A stretch of 13,341 nucleotides of DNA from Deltaproteobacteria bacterium (GTDB taxonomy: Bacteria > Desulfobacterota > Desulfarculia > Adiutricales > Adiutricaceae). The position numbers and the translations under genes are program-made. Positions 1 to 7,695 of this stretch are shown here, piece by piece. The notes beneath the pieces are model-generated. The model saw nothing but the letters and a program-made list of their open reading frames with translations, searched no databases and was not told where the DNA came from. Location: assembly GCA_031288745.1 (NCBI GenBank), contig JAITQT010000287.1, positions 1-13,341 on the forward strand, in the 5' to 3' direction. Position 1 is the stretch's first letter. The number at the start of each line of letters is the position of its first letter.

Positions 1-966
1 GCCCTTATCGTCGGAAATGTAAGTGGCATAGCGACCTTGGGAATCGACTAAAGATTTGGTGGAGTCAAAGTAACTACAGTTAATGTAGGCCCGGCAGGTT
101 CTTTCGGCGACCGAGTTAAGGATCTTAGTTTGCGAGTTATAGGGCTCTTTACCCATGACCGGCAAACCCACCCAAACGACCAAGGCGTTAATTTCCAAAG
201 CGCTATTTAAAAGTCGCCCTATCCTTAAGCCGTATTGCTCTTGCCAGCTTAGGGAGAACATTTTGTGGGCCTTGCGGTTTTCGTCTATGATGGGCATGCA
301 GTCGTTGGCTCCCAAGGAGATGAAAACTAGCTGAGGCCTTTCGGTGTCCATGACTTGTTTAAAGTAAACAGGCCAATTAAGGCGTTTGGAGTGAGTTAAA
401 CCAGTTGAAATCTTGCCCACTTTTTGGGCCGAAATCGAAAGAGTCTTAAATTTAGTTTCCAAAGCCATGCCAATGCCACCCAGCATCATGGAGTCGCCGG
501 CCATAATTACCTTGGCGATCCGACTAGGCCTAGTCCAGTGAGCTGCGGCCGCTGCCGCCCTGGCCTTAATTTGTTCTAGGGAAAAAGGTTGGGGACCTTC
601 TTGTTCTTCTTTTTTTTGTTCTTCTTTCTCGGAAGTAACCGCAGCTGGGAGACGATTTTTTTTGCTCTTAGGTTCGTTTCTGGCCAAATTATCTATAGTT
701 TGATAATTTTTTTGGCTACTATTGATTTCTGAGGAAGAGGGGAGAGTAGAGGTTTCGGGTGAGGCCAATTTCTTCTGAGTGGCTTTTTCGCTCTCAATAA
801 CTTCTTGGTCAGGAACTCTCTGGACAGCGGGTTGAGGTTGGGTGACTTGAGCGGGTGAATTATTTTTTTTGGAATTTTCCCATAAATTTGCGGAACATTC
901 GGCACTTTGTATTATTAATATTATAAAAAAGACAAGAAAAGTGAACGAAATATGTTTATAGTTCAT
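1..966 (-). CDS. Exported SGNH-fold hydrolase of the DUF459 type (N-terminal part, C-terminus beyond the left edge)
   Basis: The minus-strand frame is open from ATG (964-966) to the left edge, giving 322 residues without a stop. Residues 1-21 form a basic then hydrophobic signal segment (MNYKHISFTFLVFFIILI...), so the protein is probably exported or anchored in the envelope. Residues about 25-140 are a low-complexity linker rich in Lys, Glu, Ser and Gln. The SGNH domain follows: block I is G157-D158-S159 (GDSMML, Ser nucleophile), a TGL...NWP segment typical of DUF459 comes next, and block III is G219-A220-N221-D222. The sequence ends near GRYATYISDDKG, just before the expected Asp-x-x-His block V, so the catalytic His lies outside the window. 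Family members are esterase/deacylase-like enzymes, often linked to acylation or deacylation of envelope polysaccharides; the substrate here is unknown. The ribosome site is weak (AGG about 11 nt upstream); this start was chosen because it includes the signal segment. The family call is firm, the function general. Confidence 0.85.
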   Translation of the reverse strand, partial: MNYKHISFTFLVFFIILIIQSAECSANLWENSKKNNSPAQVTQPQPAVQRVPDQEVIESEKATQKKLASPETSTLPSSSEINSSQKNYQTIDNLARNEPKSKKNRLPAAVTSEKEEQKKEEQEGPQPFSLEQIKARAAAAAAHWTRPSRIAKVIMAGDSMMLGGIGMALETKFKTLSISAQKVGKISTGLTHSKRLNWPVYFKQVMDTERPQLVFISLGANDCMPIIDENRKAHKMFSLSWQEQYGLRIGRLLNSALEINALVVWVGLPVMGKEPYNSQTKILNSVAERTCRAYINCSYFDSTKSLVDSQGRYATYISDDKG

Positions 967-1190
967 TTTTTTAAGTGCCTATAAAAATTTATATTTTAAG
1001 TTTAAAAAAAAGGAGAGTTTTAAGGCTAACAAGGCTTGGAAAAAATTTCAAAAAAAATTAGACCAAGACAAGACTAGTAGTTAAGGACTCAAAAAAGAGC
1101 TTAAATCGGGTGCCCACGGACCGGCCAAAGCTTCCCAAAAAAGGTAACAAGTAGCATTAGGCAAAAAAGATTATTAATTAAATACTTAAA

Positions 1191-1221
1191 TTTAATTTTT
1201 ACATTAAGTGTAAAAATTAAA
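1191..1221. terminator. Perfect 13-bp AT-rich hairpin, possible terminator or stable RNA stem
   Basis: TTTAATTTTTACA (1191-1203) and TGTAAAAATTAAA (1209-1221) are exact reverse complements around the 5-nt loop TTAAG. The stem is almost all A-T. It lies about 225 bp upstream of the minus-strand hydrolase start and is not next to a gene end, so a terminator role for a known gene is not evident. Each arm carries its own T- or A-run, so it could act in either direction. It may also be a remnant of a small repeat. Confidence 0.4.
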
Positions 1222-1553
1222 GGATAAGTTAAATATGTATAGATATAGTTAATAAAAGAATTTTGTAAATAATTTAACTTAATCTGTTTCTCATTTTCTT
1301 GTCGGCCATTGACCGTGGAACTTAAGAAAATATTATACACCATTTTGGGCAAACAAGTATACCACATTTCAAAGAATCATCTCCAAAGCTTTTTGAGTCT
1401 ATCCAAAAATTAGCCATTCGAAAAAGAAAAAAACGAGAGAGCAGGGTCTTTCGGTTTAAATTTTTTTAGCTTGCCGAAGAGGACTACCAAAGTTAGGGCT
1501 TTAATAAGAGCCGCGAATATTTTTGATCTTTCAAAGACATAAGCGAAAGGACT

Positions 1554-1675
1554 AAGGTTGATCGAAGAGCAAAAAGTCCTCTTTATCAGTCCTAAAAATT
1601 ATAACATACCATTTTTACTAGTTAATTTTTTTAGCTCTACTGCTTTTAAGAGGTTTTTGCGCTTCGATCAAGGTT
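1554..1675 (+). mobile_element. MITE-like element, copy 1 (110-bp core plus 6-bp direct repeats)
   Basis: The core, 1560-1669, begins GATCGAAGAGCAAAAAG and ends with the near-complement TTTTTGCGCTTCGATC. The inverted termini pair over about 22-24 bp with one A/C difference and a 2-nt indel. The core is flanked on both sides by the same 6-mer AAGGTT (1554-1559 and 1670-1675), which reads as a target-site duplication. A second copy of identical length lies at 13095-13216; gap-free alignment by eye shows about 16 differences, almost all in the middle, with the ends nearly unchanged. No protein is encoded, so movement would need an enzyme supplied in trans. If the boundary is drawn at TTGATCG...CGATCAA the element is 114 bp with a 2-bp duplication inside an AANNTT target. 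The full inverted repeat could fold as an RNA hairpin if transcribed. Confidence 0.75.
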
Positions 1676-2197
1676 AATTTTTTTACCATTGGGGTGAAGT
1701 TTTTTTTAAGGCCTGCAGTTGGTCTTTAGAAAATAGTTCGGATTAAAAATTTAAAATTTAGCCACAACCTTACGACTGCGCTTGGCTCTAAGCCTTGTTG
1801 TCTCCTCGCTTTAACGGGAACCGGCTTTAGTTAGCTTAATTAAGGAAGCTAGGGGCCCTTAAGAGAAGTGCTTTAATTTAGTTAATAAATTGGGCTGAAA
1901 AATAAAAAAGTCGTTTTTTTTAAGAGCCAAACTTTAAACGTCACATATACTAACATAAACTCTTGCATTTAACAAGAGAGAGACATTGTTTTTTTTTAGG
2001 CTTAAATTATTTTTTTGCCAAGAGCTTCACTGGGGCGAAAATTTATTTTTTGGGCGACTTGGCTACTAGCCTAAGTAAAAAAATAGCGACTGTTTTAAGT
2101 GATTGACTAATTTTTTATTACTTTTAAATCTAATAATAATAATTTTAAAAATATAAAATTTAAATATTTTTTATTATTTATCCTCCTGTAAAAAATC

Positions 2198-2503
2198 CTA
2201 GATTTCCATTATAGGAGCATTGGGGAGTTGCATTAATCTTGACAAAAGAGTAAGATAGATATTAATTTTCCAGTCCGCATTTCTGGCCAGGACCCTAAAA
2301 AAGCGGCCGGAAAAATCTTTTAAGCCGCCTCGGCCTAAGGCCTAGCGATGGCTTTTAAGGCTTAAGGCTCTTTTAGGTTGAGGCCCTCGAACCCATGACC
2401 CTTTAGAGTGGTTTATTATTTTTATCTTTTCGGCTATTGCGGCTCGTTTTTTTCTTTTCTCTCTGTTTAACGGCGGCTTATTATGTAGTAAAATGGGTAG
2501 TCG
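2198..2503 (-). pseudogene. Possible decayed gene: about 100 sense codons broken by one in-frame TAG
   Basis: On the minus strand, 53 codons (2503 to 2345) run into a TAG at 2342-2344 and continue in the same frame for 47 codons to a TAG stop at 2198-2200. The first part is Lys/Arg-rich (for example NREKRKKRAAIAEKIK). The second part is protein-like (LKDFSGRFFRVLARNADW, then LTLLSRLMQLPNAP). There is no ATG, GTG or TTG at the upstream end and no ribosome site, so an intact gene is unlikely. I do not recognise the family. Two adjacent open stretches in one frame could still be chance, although the residue composition argues mildly for a relic. Confidence 0.25.
2239..2267 (+). promoter_or_regulatory. 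Weak sigma-70-like promoter candidate
   Basis: A perfect -35 hexamer TTGACA (2239-2244) is followed after 17 nt by a poor -10 match (TTAATT, 2262-2267). It points toward the 80-residue gene at 2660 but would leave a leader of nearly 400 nt. The -35 match alone is not strong evidence, and the site overlaps the possible minus-strand relic. Confidence 0.2.
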
Positions 2504-2523
2504 TTAGCTTAACCCTGGCCCGG

Positions 2524-2540
2524 GCCCGCTTTAGCGGGGC
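2524..2540 (+). other. GC-rich hairpin in the leader of the 80-residue gene
   Basis: CCCGC and GCGGG pair around the loop TTTA; the outer G-C pair extends the stem if one G is bulged. It stands out in AT-rich surroundings. No T-run follows directly, so it is not a classical terminator. It could be an upstream terminator remnant or part of the leader fold. Confidence 0.35.
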
Positions 2541-2596
2541 TATAAAGTAAGTCTAAAAGATTCCGAAAGGATTTTTTTAGCTAAATTATTATTTTT

Positions 2597-2634
2597 GTCT
2601 CGCGTAAATCCCTTATCCTTGGTTGGGGCGAGAC
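2597..2634 (+). promoter_or_regulatory. Leader hairpin just upstream of the 80-residue gene
   Basis: GTCTCGC (2597-2603) and GCGAGAC (2628-2634) are exact reverse complements with a 24-nt intervening loop that contains CC and GG runs able to pair further. The stem ends 11 nt before the ribosome-binding site AGAGGA (2646-2651). The position fits a 5'-untranslated structure that could affect translation or mRNA stability. It does not match any riboswitch family I recognise. Confidence 0.35.
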
Positions 2635-2659
2635 GTCGTAAAATTAGAGGATTTTTTTT

Positions 2660-2902
2660 ATGGCCATGATTAAACCGCAAATTAGCTCTTGCATCGACGG
2701 TAAACCGCATTCCTGGATGGTAGTGGCCGAGGAGTCGGTCCAAAGCGGCGATATTTTTAAGCTGGAACATCGCTGGTGTAAAAAATGCGGTTGCTTAACT
2801 CAGGTGGGCATAAGCGTCGAGGGTCAGCCGGTGGTGGCGGTCAACGAGACTGGAACGCCACATTTGGCTGTGCCCAGAATTTTGGATGTGATGATTAAGT
2901 AA
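2660..2902 (+). CDS. Small putative zinc-binding protein, 80 residues, function unknown
   Basis: ATG at 2660 is preceded by a good ribosome site AGAGGA (2646-2651) with 8-nt spacing. A second in-frame ATG at 2666 is less well placed. The protein is soluble, without signal or membrane segment. It has a Cys-x2-Cys-Gly knuckle (C40, C43, also C45, in HRWCKKCGCLTQV) and further possible ligands at C11 and H17 (PHSW), as in small zinc-ribbon or zinc-finger proteins. A conserved-looking Trp precedes the knuckle. Its family is not known to me, and DNA, RNA or protein partners cannot be inferred. It stands alone, 230 bp before the BipA gene and on the same strand, behind a structured leader. The overlapping minus-strand frame at 2540-2770 is a shadow. 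The gene is likely real; metal binding is inference from the Cys pattern. Confidence 0.7.
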   Translation: MAMIKPQISSCIDGKPHSWMVVAEESVQSGDIFKLEHRWCKKCGCLTQVGISVEGQPVVAVNETGTPHLAVPRILDVMIK

Positions 2903-3132
2903 AGCGGCCCGGCCTTTTGTTTACCCTTAAAACACTAACGTGGATCATATTTAGGCGAACGACTATTGATCGGGCCTTGGTCGAGTAGTTTTAACCTGAG
3001 GGCTATTTCTTTATTTTAGGCCGTCTATATTGGCCTGGAATTTTTTTCTATAGTTATGTCAGGCCTTCTAAATCGTCTCTTCGAGGATTAATAATTGTTT
3101 TTTTTAACATCAGATAATTTTTTAAGGACCCG

Positions 3133-4938
3133 ATGAGCGCGGTTAAAATAAGAAACGTGGCCATTATCGCCCACGTTGATCACGGTAAAACCACTTTAGT
3201 CGACGCCATGCTTTGGCAAAGCGGCTTGTTTCGCGACAATCAAAACGTTCAAGAGCGTATTTTAGATAGCCTCGATCTCGAAAGAGAAAAGGGCATCACC
3301 ATCATGGCCAAGAACACCTCGGTAGTTTATGCTGGCTATAAAATTAATATAGTCGATACTCCTGGTCACGCTGACTTTGGAGGCGAGGTGGAAAGGACTC
3401 TAACTATGGTCGACGGGGCTTTATTGCTAGTCGATTCATCTGAAGGGCCGCTGCCTCAAACTAGATTCGTGCTGCAAAAGGCTTTGGAGAAAAAGCTGCC
3501 GATAATCTGTGTAATTAATAAAATCGACCGCAGCGATCGCCGTCCTCCAGAAGTTTTAGACGAAATCTACTCTCTTTTTATTGATCTCGACGCCGACGAC
3601 GCCCAGTTAGATTTTCCGGTCTTTTACACTAACGCCAAAGTTGGGGCGGCTTACGCTTCTTTAGATGAGGCTTTGGAGCACCGCTCAAGTTCTTTGGAGT
3701 GCCTCTTTCAAGCTATTATCAATCATATTCCGGGCCCGAAAGCTAATGCAGATGAACCAGCCCAGTTTTTGGTTACTAACCTTGAATGGTCTGACTACGT
3801 AGGCCGCTTAGCCATCGGCCCTCTGAGGCGCGGAAGGCTTACGGCGGCCCAGCAAGTAGCCTTAATAAAAAAAGGCCAAGTGAGCGTGGTTTCTCCCCTT
3901 AAGGCCCTCTACACTTATCGTGGTCTTAGCCGAGTGGAAACCGATGTTGCCGAGGCCGGAGATATCTTAGCCATAGCCGGTCTTCCAGACGCTTTTATTG
4001 GCGATACTGTCTGCGATCCCCTTAACCCGGAGGCCTTGCCACCCATAGAGGTGGACGAGCCCACGTTGGCTATGGAGTTTTCCATCAACACCTCGCCCTT
4101 GGCCGGTCGCGAGGGTCAGAACTTAACTTCAAGGCAGCTAAAAGCCCGCTTAGAAAAAGAGTCCTTATTTAACGTTTCCATTAGGGTCTCTCAAAGTCCC
4201 GAAGCCGGATCTGAGGTCTTTAAGGTCGAGGCTAGGGGGGAATTGCAGCTGGCGGTGCTGGTTGAAACTATGAGGCGGGAGGGCTTTGAGCTTACTCTAG
4301 GGCCCCCTAAAATAGTGATAAAAGAAATCAACAATCAAGCCCATGAGCCTTTGGAACTCGCCGTAATCGACGTCCCTGAGGAATATGTGGGGGTGGTTAC
4401 GGAAAAGCTTACGGCCCGCAAGGGTCGGGTGGTGAGATTGGCCAATCACGGCTCCGGCAGGGTCAGGCTCGAGGTCGAGGCCCCCACTAGAGGCCTAATT
4501 GGTTATCGGAGCCAGTTTATGACCGATACTAGGGGTACTGGCCTTTTCAATTGTTTGAGCAAAGGTTACATCCCTTGGCAAGGGCCAATTAGAGGGCGGG
4601 TTAACGGCTCTTTAATTAGCGACCGCCAAGGTCAGGCGGTGGGCTACGCCCTTTATCATCTCCAGCCGCGAGGCCTAATTTTTATCTCGCCGGGCGATCC
4701 CCTTTATCGAGGTCTTATTGTAGGCGAGAACTCTCGCTCGGAGGATTTGTGGGTTAACCCGGCTAAAGAAAAAAAGCTAGTAAACATTAGGGCCGCCGGT
4801 TCTGACGAGGCCCTTAGGCTAACCCCACCCCGCAAGATGTCGCTCGAAGAGGCCATAGTTTTTATCAAAGAAGATGAGATGCTGGAGGTGACCCCCAAAT
4901 CGGTGCGGTTACGCAAAAAAAACCTCTCCGCTCGCTAA
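3133..4938 (+). CDS. typA: Ribosome-associated translational GTPase BipA/TypA
   Basis: At 601 residues it has the normal family length. The GTPase motifs are clear: G1 AHVDHGKT (13-20), G2 region EKGIT (52-56), G3 DTPGH (75-79) and G4 NKID (129-132). The usual G5 Ser-Ala is replaced by TNAK (167-170), a mild variation. A beta-barrel domain (about 205-300), EF-G-like domains III and V (about 305-480) and the BipA-specific C-terminal domain follow. BipA binds the 70S ribosome near the factor site; in studied bacteria it assists 50S assembly and stress, cold and virulence responses. Start ATG 3133 has AAGGA at 3124-3128, 4 nt upstream. The gene is monocistronic by spacing (230 bp before, 470 bp after). 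The family call is very secure; typA and bipA are synonyms. Confidence 0.97.
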   Translation: MSAVKIRNVAIIAHVDHGKTTLVDAMLWQSGLFRDNQNVQERILDSLDLEREKGITIMAKNTSVVYAGYKINIVDTPGHADFGGEVERTLTMVDGALLLVDSSEGPLPQTRFVLQKALEKKLPIICVINKIDRSDRRPPEVLDEIYSLFIDLDADDAQLDFPVFYTNAKVGAAYASLDEALEHRSSSLECLFQAIINHIPGPKANADEPAQFLVTNLEWSDYVGRLAIGPLRRGRLTAAQQVALIKKGQVSVVSPLKALYTYRGLSRVETDVAEAGDILAIAGLPDAFIGDTVCDPLNPEALPPIEVDEPTLAMEFSINTSPLAGREGQNLTSRQLKARLEKESLFNVSIRVSQSPEAGSEVFKVEARGELQLAVLVETMRREGFELTLGPPKIVIKEINNQAHEPLELAVIDVPEEYVGVVTEKLTARKGRVVRLANHGSGRVRLEVEAPTRGLIGYRSQFMTDTRGTGLFNCLSKGYIPWQGPIRGRVNGSLISDRQGQAVGYALYHLQPRGLIFISPGDPLYRGLIVGENSRSEDLWVNPAKEKKLVNIRAAGSDEALRLTPPRKMSLEEAIVFIKEDEMLEVTPKSVRLRKKNLSAR

Positions 4939-4984
4939 GATTATTCTTACTGGGGTATTTTTGATAAAGATAGTGAACTACCGC

Positions 4985-5018
4985 TACCCTAAAGGGTACT
5001 GGCTTTTATTGAAGCCGG
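4985..5018 (+). terminator. Two tandem hairpins after typA, possible weak terminator
   Basis: TACCC-TAAA-GGGTA (4985-4998) is directly followed by CTGGCTT/AAGCCGG (4999-5018, 6-nt loop, one G-T pair). They begin about 47 nt after the typA stop. No strong T-run follows, so intrinsic termination would be inefficient; they may instead protect the mRNA 3' end. Confidence 0.3.
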
Positions 5019-5314
5019 ATAGGTTATTAGGCTAAGTTTATGAAAATAATCTCCGTTGATAATGTTAGGACCTCTGGACCTTTGGCTAAAGCTAAGTGGT
5101 TTTCTCCTATGCAATCGTTCACCAGCCTTTCCAGGAGGCCTTCCGCGCTTTGAGATTTTAGCGGTGCATTCTAGATTAAGCTGTAAGGTTATCCTTAAAT
5201 AAGGATTTTATAATTGCGAGGGGCCTGCCAACCCTTAGCCATATTAAGCCTTTTTTCAGTCAAGCGGGAATAGCAAAACAAGGTCTTGAAGAGGAATTGT
5301 GAACGGTCACTCTG

Positions 5315-5383
5315 TTATTAAATATATAAAATAAATATTTAATATATATAAATATATTTTTAAATAGTTTTTTTTATAATTAT
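5315..5383 (+). promoter_or_regulatory. Almost pure A+T tract upstream of the DUF2726-domain gene
   Basis: In 69 bases only one is G or C. The tract contains TATAAT-like and TAAATATTTA palindromic stretches, ends 25 nt before the start codon at 5409, and is followed by the ribosome site GAAGGTGA. It is a plausible promoter/UP-element or nucleoid-protein binding region. No single -35/-10 pair can be chosen with confidence. Confidence 0.35.
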
Positions 5384-5408
5384 CGTAAGTTATATTCGAA
5401 GGTGACTT

Positions 5409-7175
5409 ATGGATTTTTTTCTGGATTTATTTAATACTCCCGGTGCTTTATATTATTTAGCCGGAGGGGCCTTTATTCTAGCTGGATTATATCTACTATC
5501 TCGCAAATTAAAGCCTAAGGGAGCGAAAAATCTCGAGGCCGCTGCCTCAGACTCGACAGCTAAAGCCTTAGCGGCCCCGCTAGAAAAGAAGGCGGCAGCT
5601 AAAGCGGCTAAAGAGGCCAAAGAAGCTAAGAAAAAGGCCGAAAAAGAGGCCTTTCGTGCTAAAAAGCGTAAGGGTGAAAGGATTGAGCCGCCTCCGCTAG
5701 AGGCCGAGCAATCTATGGAGGCCTTGCCTGATTTTGCCCCTGATTCAGGCCCAGAACCGCTCGCCGACTTGGCTACTCTCCAGGCAGCCCCTTTAATAGA
5801 CACTGAAGCCGCGCCACCACCCCCGGATTTTTTAGACTCTGACCAGAACTTTGAGATAGCGCCTTCTAAACCAGGAACTTTTAGGGCCGTTGAGCTTAAG
5901 GCCGCCAATAACGACGTCTCGCCCTCTCTTAAGGCCCCACCGCTAGGCCCGTCCGTAACGCCTCTTGACTCGGCTATGCCCCCCGCCGCCGAACCAGTTT
6001 TGGCTCAGGCTATGAGTCAAGAACCCCCGTTAGTCCATTCGGTGCCCCCAAATCAAGTTCACCCTTCGGCCGGAGTAAGGATAGGGGCTGGGGCAACTAG
6101 GTTACCCACTCAGGTCTCGCCCCAATTAGCGCCTCAGGTTGCAGCCCAAGTATCTCCACAAGGAGCGCCTCAAGCCGCAGACCAAGTAACACCACAAGCA
6201 GCGCCCCAGGCCGCAGCTCAAGTACCTCCACAAGTCGCTCCCCAAGTCGCCTCTAACGTTGCGCCCCAATTGGTCGCGGACTTTGTACCCTCCTCGGCCC
6301 CGCATGATGAGGTTAGCGTCGAGGTTTATAACTCGCCTCTAGAGGCTAACGCTTCTAACGCTTCTAACGGCGCTAATCAATCGACCTTTGACAGTGAGCT
6401 GCCAGAGGCGCTAGTAGAGTCAGTAGAAGAGCTGGCGGCTAGCCTAGCGGTTCAAGCCCCGAGTGCTCAAGAGATGCCGTCGCCACCAGCGCCTGTTAGC
6501 CCTAAAAGGCTACAGCCTCAGCCTCCCCAGCTTGCCGCCTCTCCAGCCCCAGCTCCAGATCTAGTTCAGGCCCCGACGAGCAGCGGGCCACCAACTCCAT
6601 TAGCCGCCCACGATCTTAAAGAACTATCACCAACCACACCTCCGAGCGCTTTAAATACCAAACGCCTTTTGGTAGGCGAAACCGAACTGATAGCCCCCAT
6701 TGCCATAGAGCAAACTCAGCTGCCCAAAAGCTCTAAGAGTTCCCCGGCCCCCGGGGTTAAGCCAGCCGCGCCCACTATTCAGGAGCTAGAGGTCAATTAC
6801 GCCAAAAACGCCTTTATGAATCCAAGGGAAATTGTTTACTATAAGCTACTTAGATCGGCCTTTAACCATCACTTAATCTTTCCCAAAGTCGCTAGCATCG
6901 CTGCGGTGGCCCCTAATTCGCGTAACCTTGAACACCTTAAGATTGCCGAGTATGTTCTAACCAACACCTCTTTAAGTTTCGTGGTCTGCGACGTAAGGTT
7001 AAACATCGTGGCCGTGGTCGAAGTGGTCGATGAGAGCCGGACTTTGTCGAATAAGGAAAAGGCCCGAGACTTTATTTTAAAAAAGGCTGGCTGCAATGTG
7101 GTGCGTTTTTACGCCGGCGACCCTCCGCCGGATTCAGCTGATCTTAGGCACTTGATTTTGGACTCTGAGTTTTAA
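5409..7175 (+). CDS. Membrane-anchored protein with a long Pro/Gln/Ala linker and C-terminal DUF2726 domain
   Basis: This 588-residue protein starts with one hydrophobic segment (about 11-31, GALYYLAGGAFILAGLYLLS) followed by Arg/Lys, so the rest is probably cytoplasmic. Residues 50-95 are an Ala/Lys/Glu-rich, helix-forming stretch resembling a TolA-like stalk. Residues about 95-460 are a disordered Pro/Ala/Gln/Ser linker with four 12-residue repeats. The C-terminal domain (about 463-585) resembles DUF2726, a PD-(D/E)XK nuclease-like fold: it contains NPREIVYYKLLRSAF, LSFVVCDVRLNIVAVVEVVDES and ARDFILKKAGCNVVRFYA. The family's Asp-Phe before the core strand is S523-F524 here, and the usual Glu-Leu-Asp is E538-V539-V540-D541, so the nuclease centre looks incomplete. 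Start ATG has GAAGGTGA 3 nt upstream. Its role is unknown; DNA or nucleotide binding at the membrane is only a possibility. The domain call is good, the function open. Confidence 0.75.
   Translation: MDFFLDLFNTPGALYYLAGGAFILAGLYLLSRKLKPKGAKNLEAAASDSTAKALAAPLEKKAAAKAAKEAKEAKKKAEKEAFRAKKRKGERIEPPPLEAEQSMEALPDFAPDSGPEPLADLATLQAAPLIDTEAAPPPPDFLDSDQNFEIAPSKPGTFRAVELKAANNDVSPSLKAPPLGPSVTPLDSAMPPAAEPVLAQAMSQEPPLVHSVPPNQVHPSAGVRIGAGATRLPTQVSPQLAPQVAAQVSPQGAPQAADQVTPQAAPQAAAQVPPQVAPQVASNVAPQLVADFVPSSAPHDEVSVEVYNSPLEANASNASNGANQSTFDSELPEALVESVEELAASLAVQAPSAQEMPSPPAPVSPKRLQPQPPQLAASPAPAPDLVQAPTSSGPPTPLAAHDLKELSPTTPPSALNTKRLLVGETELIAPIAIEQTQLPKSSKSSPAPGVKPAAPTIQELEVNYAKNAFMNPREIVYYKLLRSAFNHHLIFPKVASIAAVAPNSRNLEHLKIAEYVLTNTSLSFVVCDVRLNIVAVVEVVDESRTLSNKEKARDFILKKAGCNVVRFYAGDPPPDSADLRHLILDSEF
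6111..6254 (+). repeat. Four tandem 36-bp repeats encoding a 12-residue Gln/Pro/Ala/Val unit
   Basis: The units start at 6111, 6147, 6183 and 6219, exactly 36 bp apart. They encode QVSPQLAPQVAA, QVSPQGAPQAAD, QVTPQAAPQAAA and QVPPQVAPQVAS, with a partial fifth unit (NVAPQL) after. The nucleotide similarity is highest between units 2 and 4, which suggests duplication by slippage or recombination. The array lengthens the linker between membrane anchor and DUF2726 domain and may vary in copy number between strains. Confidence 0.85.
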
Positions 7176-7463
7176 CGAGTCAAAATTATGCTTTGTTTGG
7201 TTTTAAAAGTCTATAGGTTTTTTTATCGGTAGCCCTGAAAATTTCACCTTTATTTAAAGGGATAAAAAAAACACTTCTATCTCAATTAGGAAGGAAGTGA
7301 AGGCTTCAATTTGGGCGTGGTTATTTTCATCTATCGATGCCAAGGGCGAATTCTATAAACCCTTAAATCTTAAATTCTTGTTTCTCTAAAAATATAGCAA
7401 ATACTATGTCAATTTATTGCTAAAATTAGGTAGCCTGGGTGGTAATAAGGTAGAAAGTTATAA

Positions 7464-7634
7464 AAGTTAGCTAATGTAGATAAGTCAAAATATCTGGAAG
7501 CTGCCCTGGCCGAAATAGGTAATTGCTTAGGCTTTAAGCAGAATTTAGGTTCAGCTGGTGGTTATGAAAATTCCTCCGATTTAGTCGGTGCTTTAATTAT
7601 TTTACGGCCGGCTAGTCGTTGGCTCAATGCCTAA
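7464..7634 (+). pseudogene. Probable gene remnant, 56 open codons without a start
   Basis: Between TAA at 7461-7463 and TAA at 7632-7634 the frame encodes 56 residues of ordinary protein composition, including KYLEAALAEIGNCLGF and GGYENSSDLVGALIILRP. It has no ATG, GTG or TTG near the upstream end and no ribosome site. A second frame continues from ATG 7627 (MPKEDLASQPTKKAPLL), as might be left after a frameshift. I cannot assign a family; the residue pattern is more gene-like than the AT-rich surroundings. Confidence 0.3.
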
Positions 7635-7662
7635 AGAGGACCTGGCCAGCCAGCCGACGAAA

Positions 7663-7695
7663 AAGGCCCCCCTTCTATAAAGATTTGAGGGCCTT
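7663..7695 (-). terminator. Inverted repeat with a T-run on the minus strand
   Basis: AAGGCCC (7663-7669) and GGGCCTT (7689-7695) are exact complements with a 19-nt loop. Read on the minus strand, the stem runs directly into five T residues, as in an intrinsic terminator. No intact minus-strand gene lies upstream of it (to its right), so it may be left from a lost gene or act against antisense transcription. Confidence 0.35.

Larger units (their letters stand above)
967..2659. other. 1.7 kb AT-rich divergent intergenic region without an intact gene
   Basis: This gap separates the minus-strand hydrolase from the plus-strand 80-residue gene, so it should hold promoters for both directions. It contains a perfect AT hairpin (1191-1221), a 110-bp transposon-like element (1554-1675), a smaller hairpin TAGCTT/AAGCTA (1832-1851), an almost pure A+T stretch (about 2100-2182), an interrupted minus-strand frame (2198-2503) and a structured leader in front of 2660. 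Short open stretches elsewhere (for example plus strand about 1069-1164 and 1467-1544) are broken by stops and have no start. I found no tRNA, tmRNA, RNase P or SRP RNA motif. The size suggests one or more genes have decayed here; that is inference. Confidence 0.6.
4939..5408. other. 470-bp intergenic region between typA and the DUF2726-domain gene
   Basis: After the tandem hairpins the region contains a 47-codon minus-strand open stretch without a start codon (5170 down to 5030, ending with a TAA at 5027-5029; includes SAEGLLERLVNDCIGEN) and an overlapping 37-codon plus-strand ORF (ATG at 5040, stop at 5151-5153) without a ribosome site. One of these may be a gene remnant; neither is convincing as a gene. 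A small dyad ATCCTTA-AA-TAAGGAT lies at 5191-5206, followed by a short T-run. The last 90 bp are extremely AT-rich and probably contain the promoter for the next gene. Confidence 0.4.

Noticed and set aside
1101..1367. 88-residue minus-strand ORF
   Set aside because: AT-rich, runs through the perfect palindrome, its GGAG is 13 nt from the ATG, and the translation has no recognisable motif.
1558..1671. Integron attC site as an explanation for the 114-bp palindromic repeat
   Set aside because: No RYYYAAC/GTTRRRY core sites are present and no gene cassettes adjoin; the flanking direct repeats fit transposition better.
2365..2410. tRNA-like T-arm sequence GGGTTCGAGG on the minus strand
   Set aside because: The flanking bases do not pair as a T-stem, and no acceptor or anticodon stem can be formed.
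5297..5312. CRP/FNR-like dyad TGTGA-N4-TCAC
   Set aside because: The central spacing is too short for CRP, and the half-sites are too short to support an operator by themselves.
5453..5908. 151-residue minus-strand ORF opposite the DUF2726-domain gene
   Set aside because: Ala/Ser-rich antisense shadow of the low-complexity linker; the plus-strand frame has the ribosome site, membrane segment and domain.
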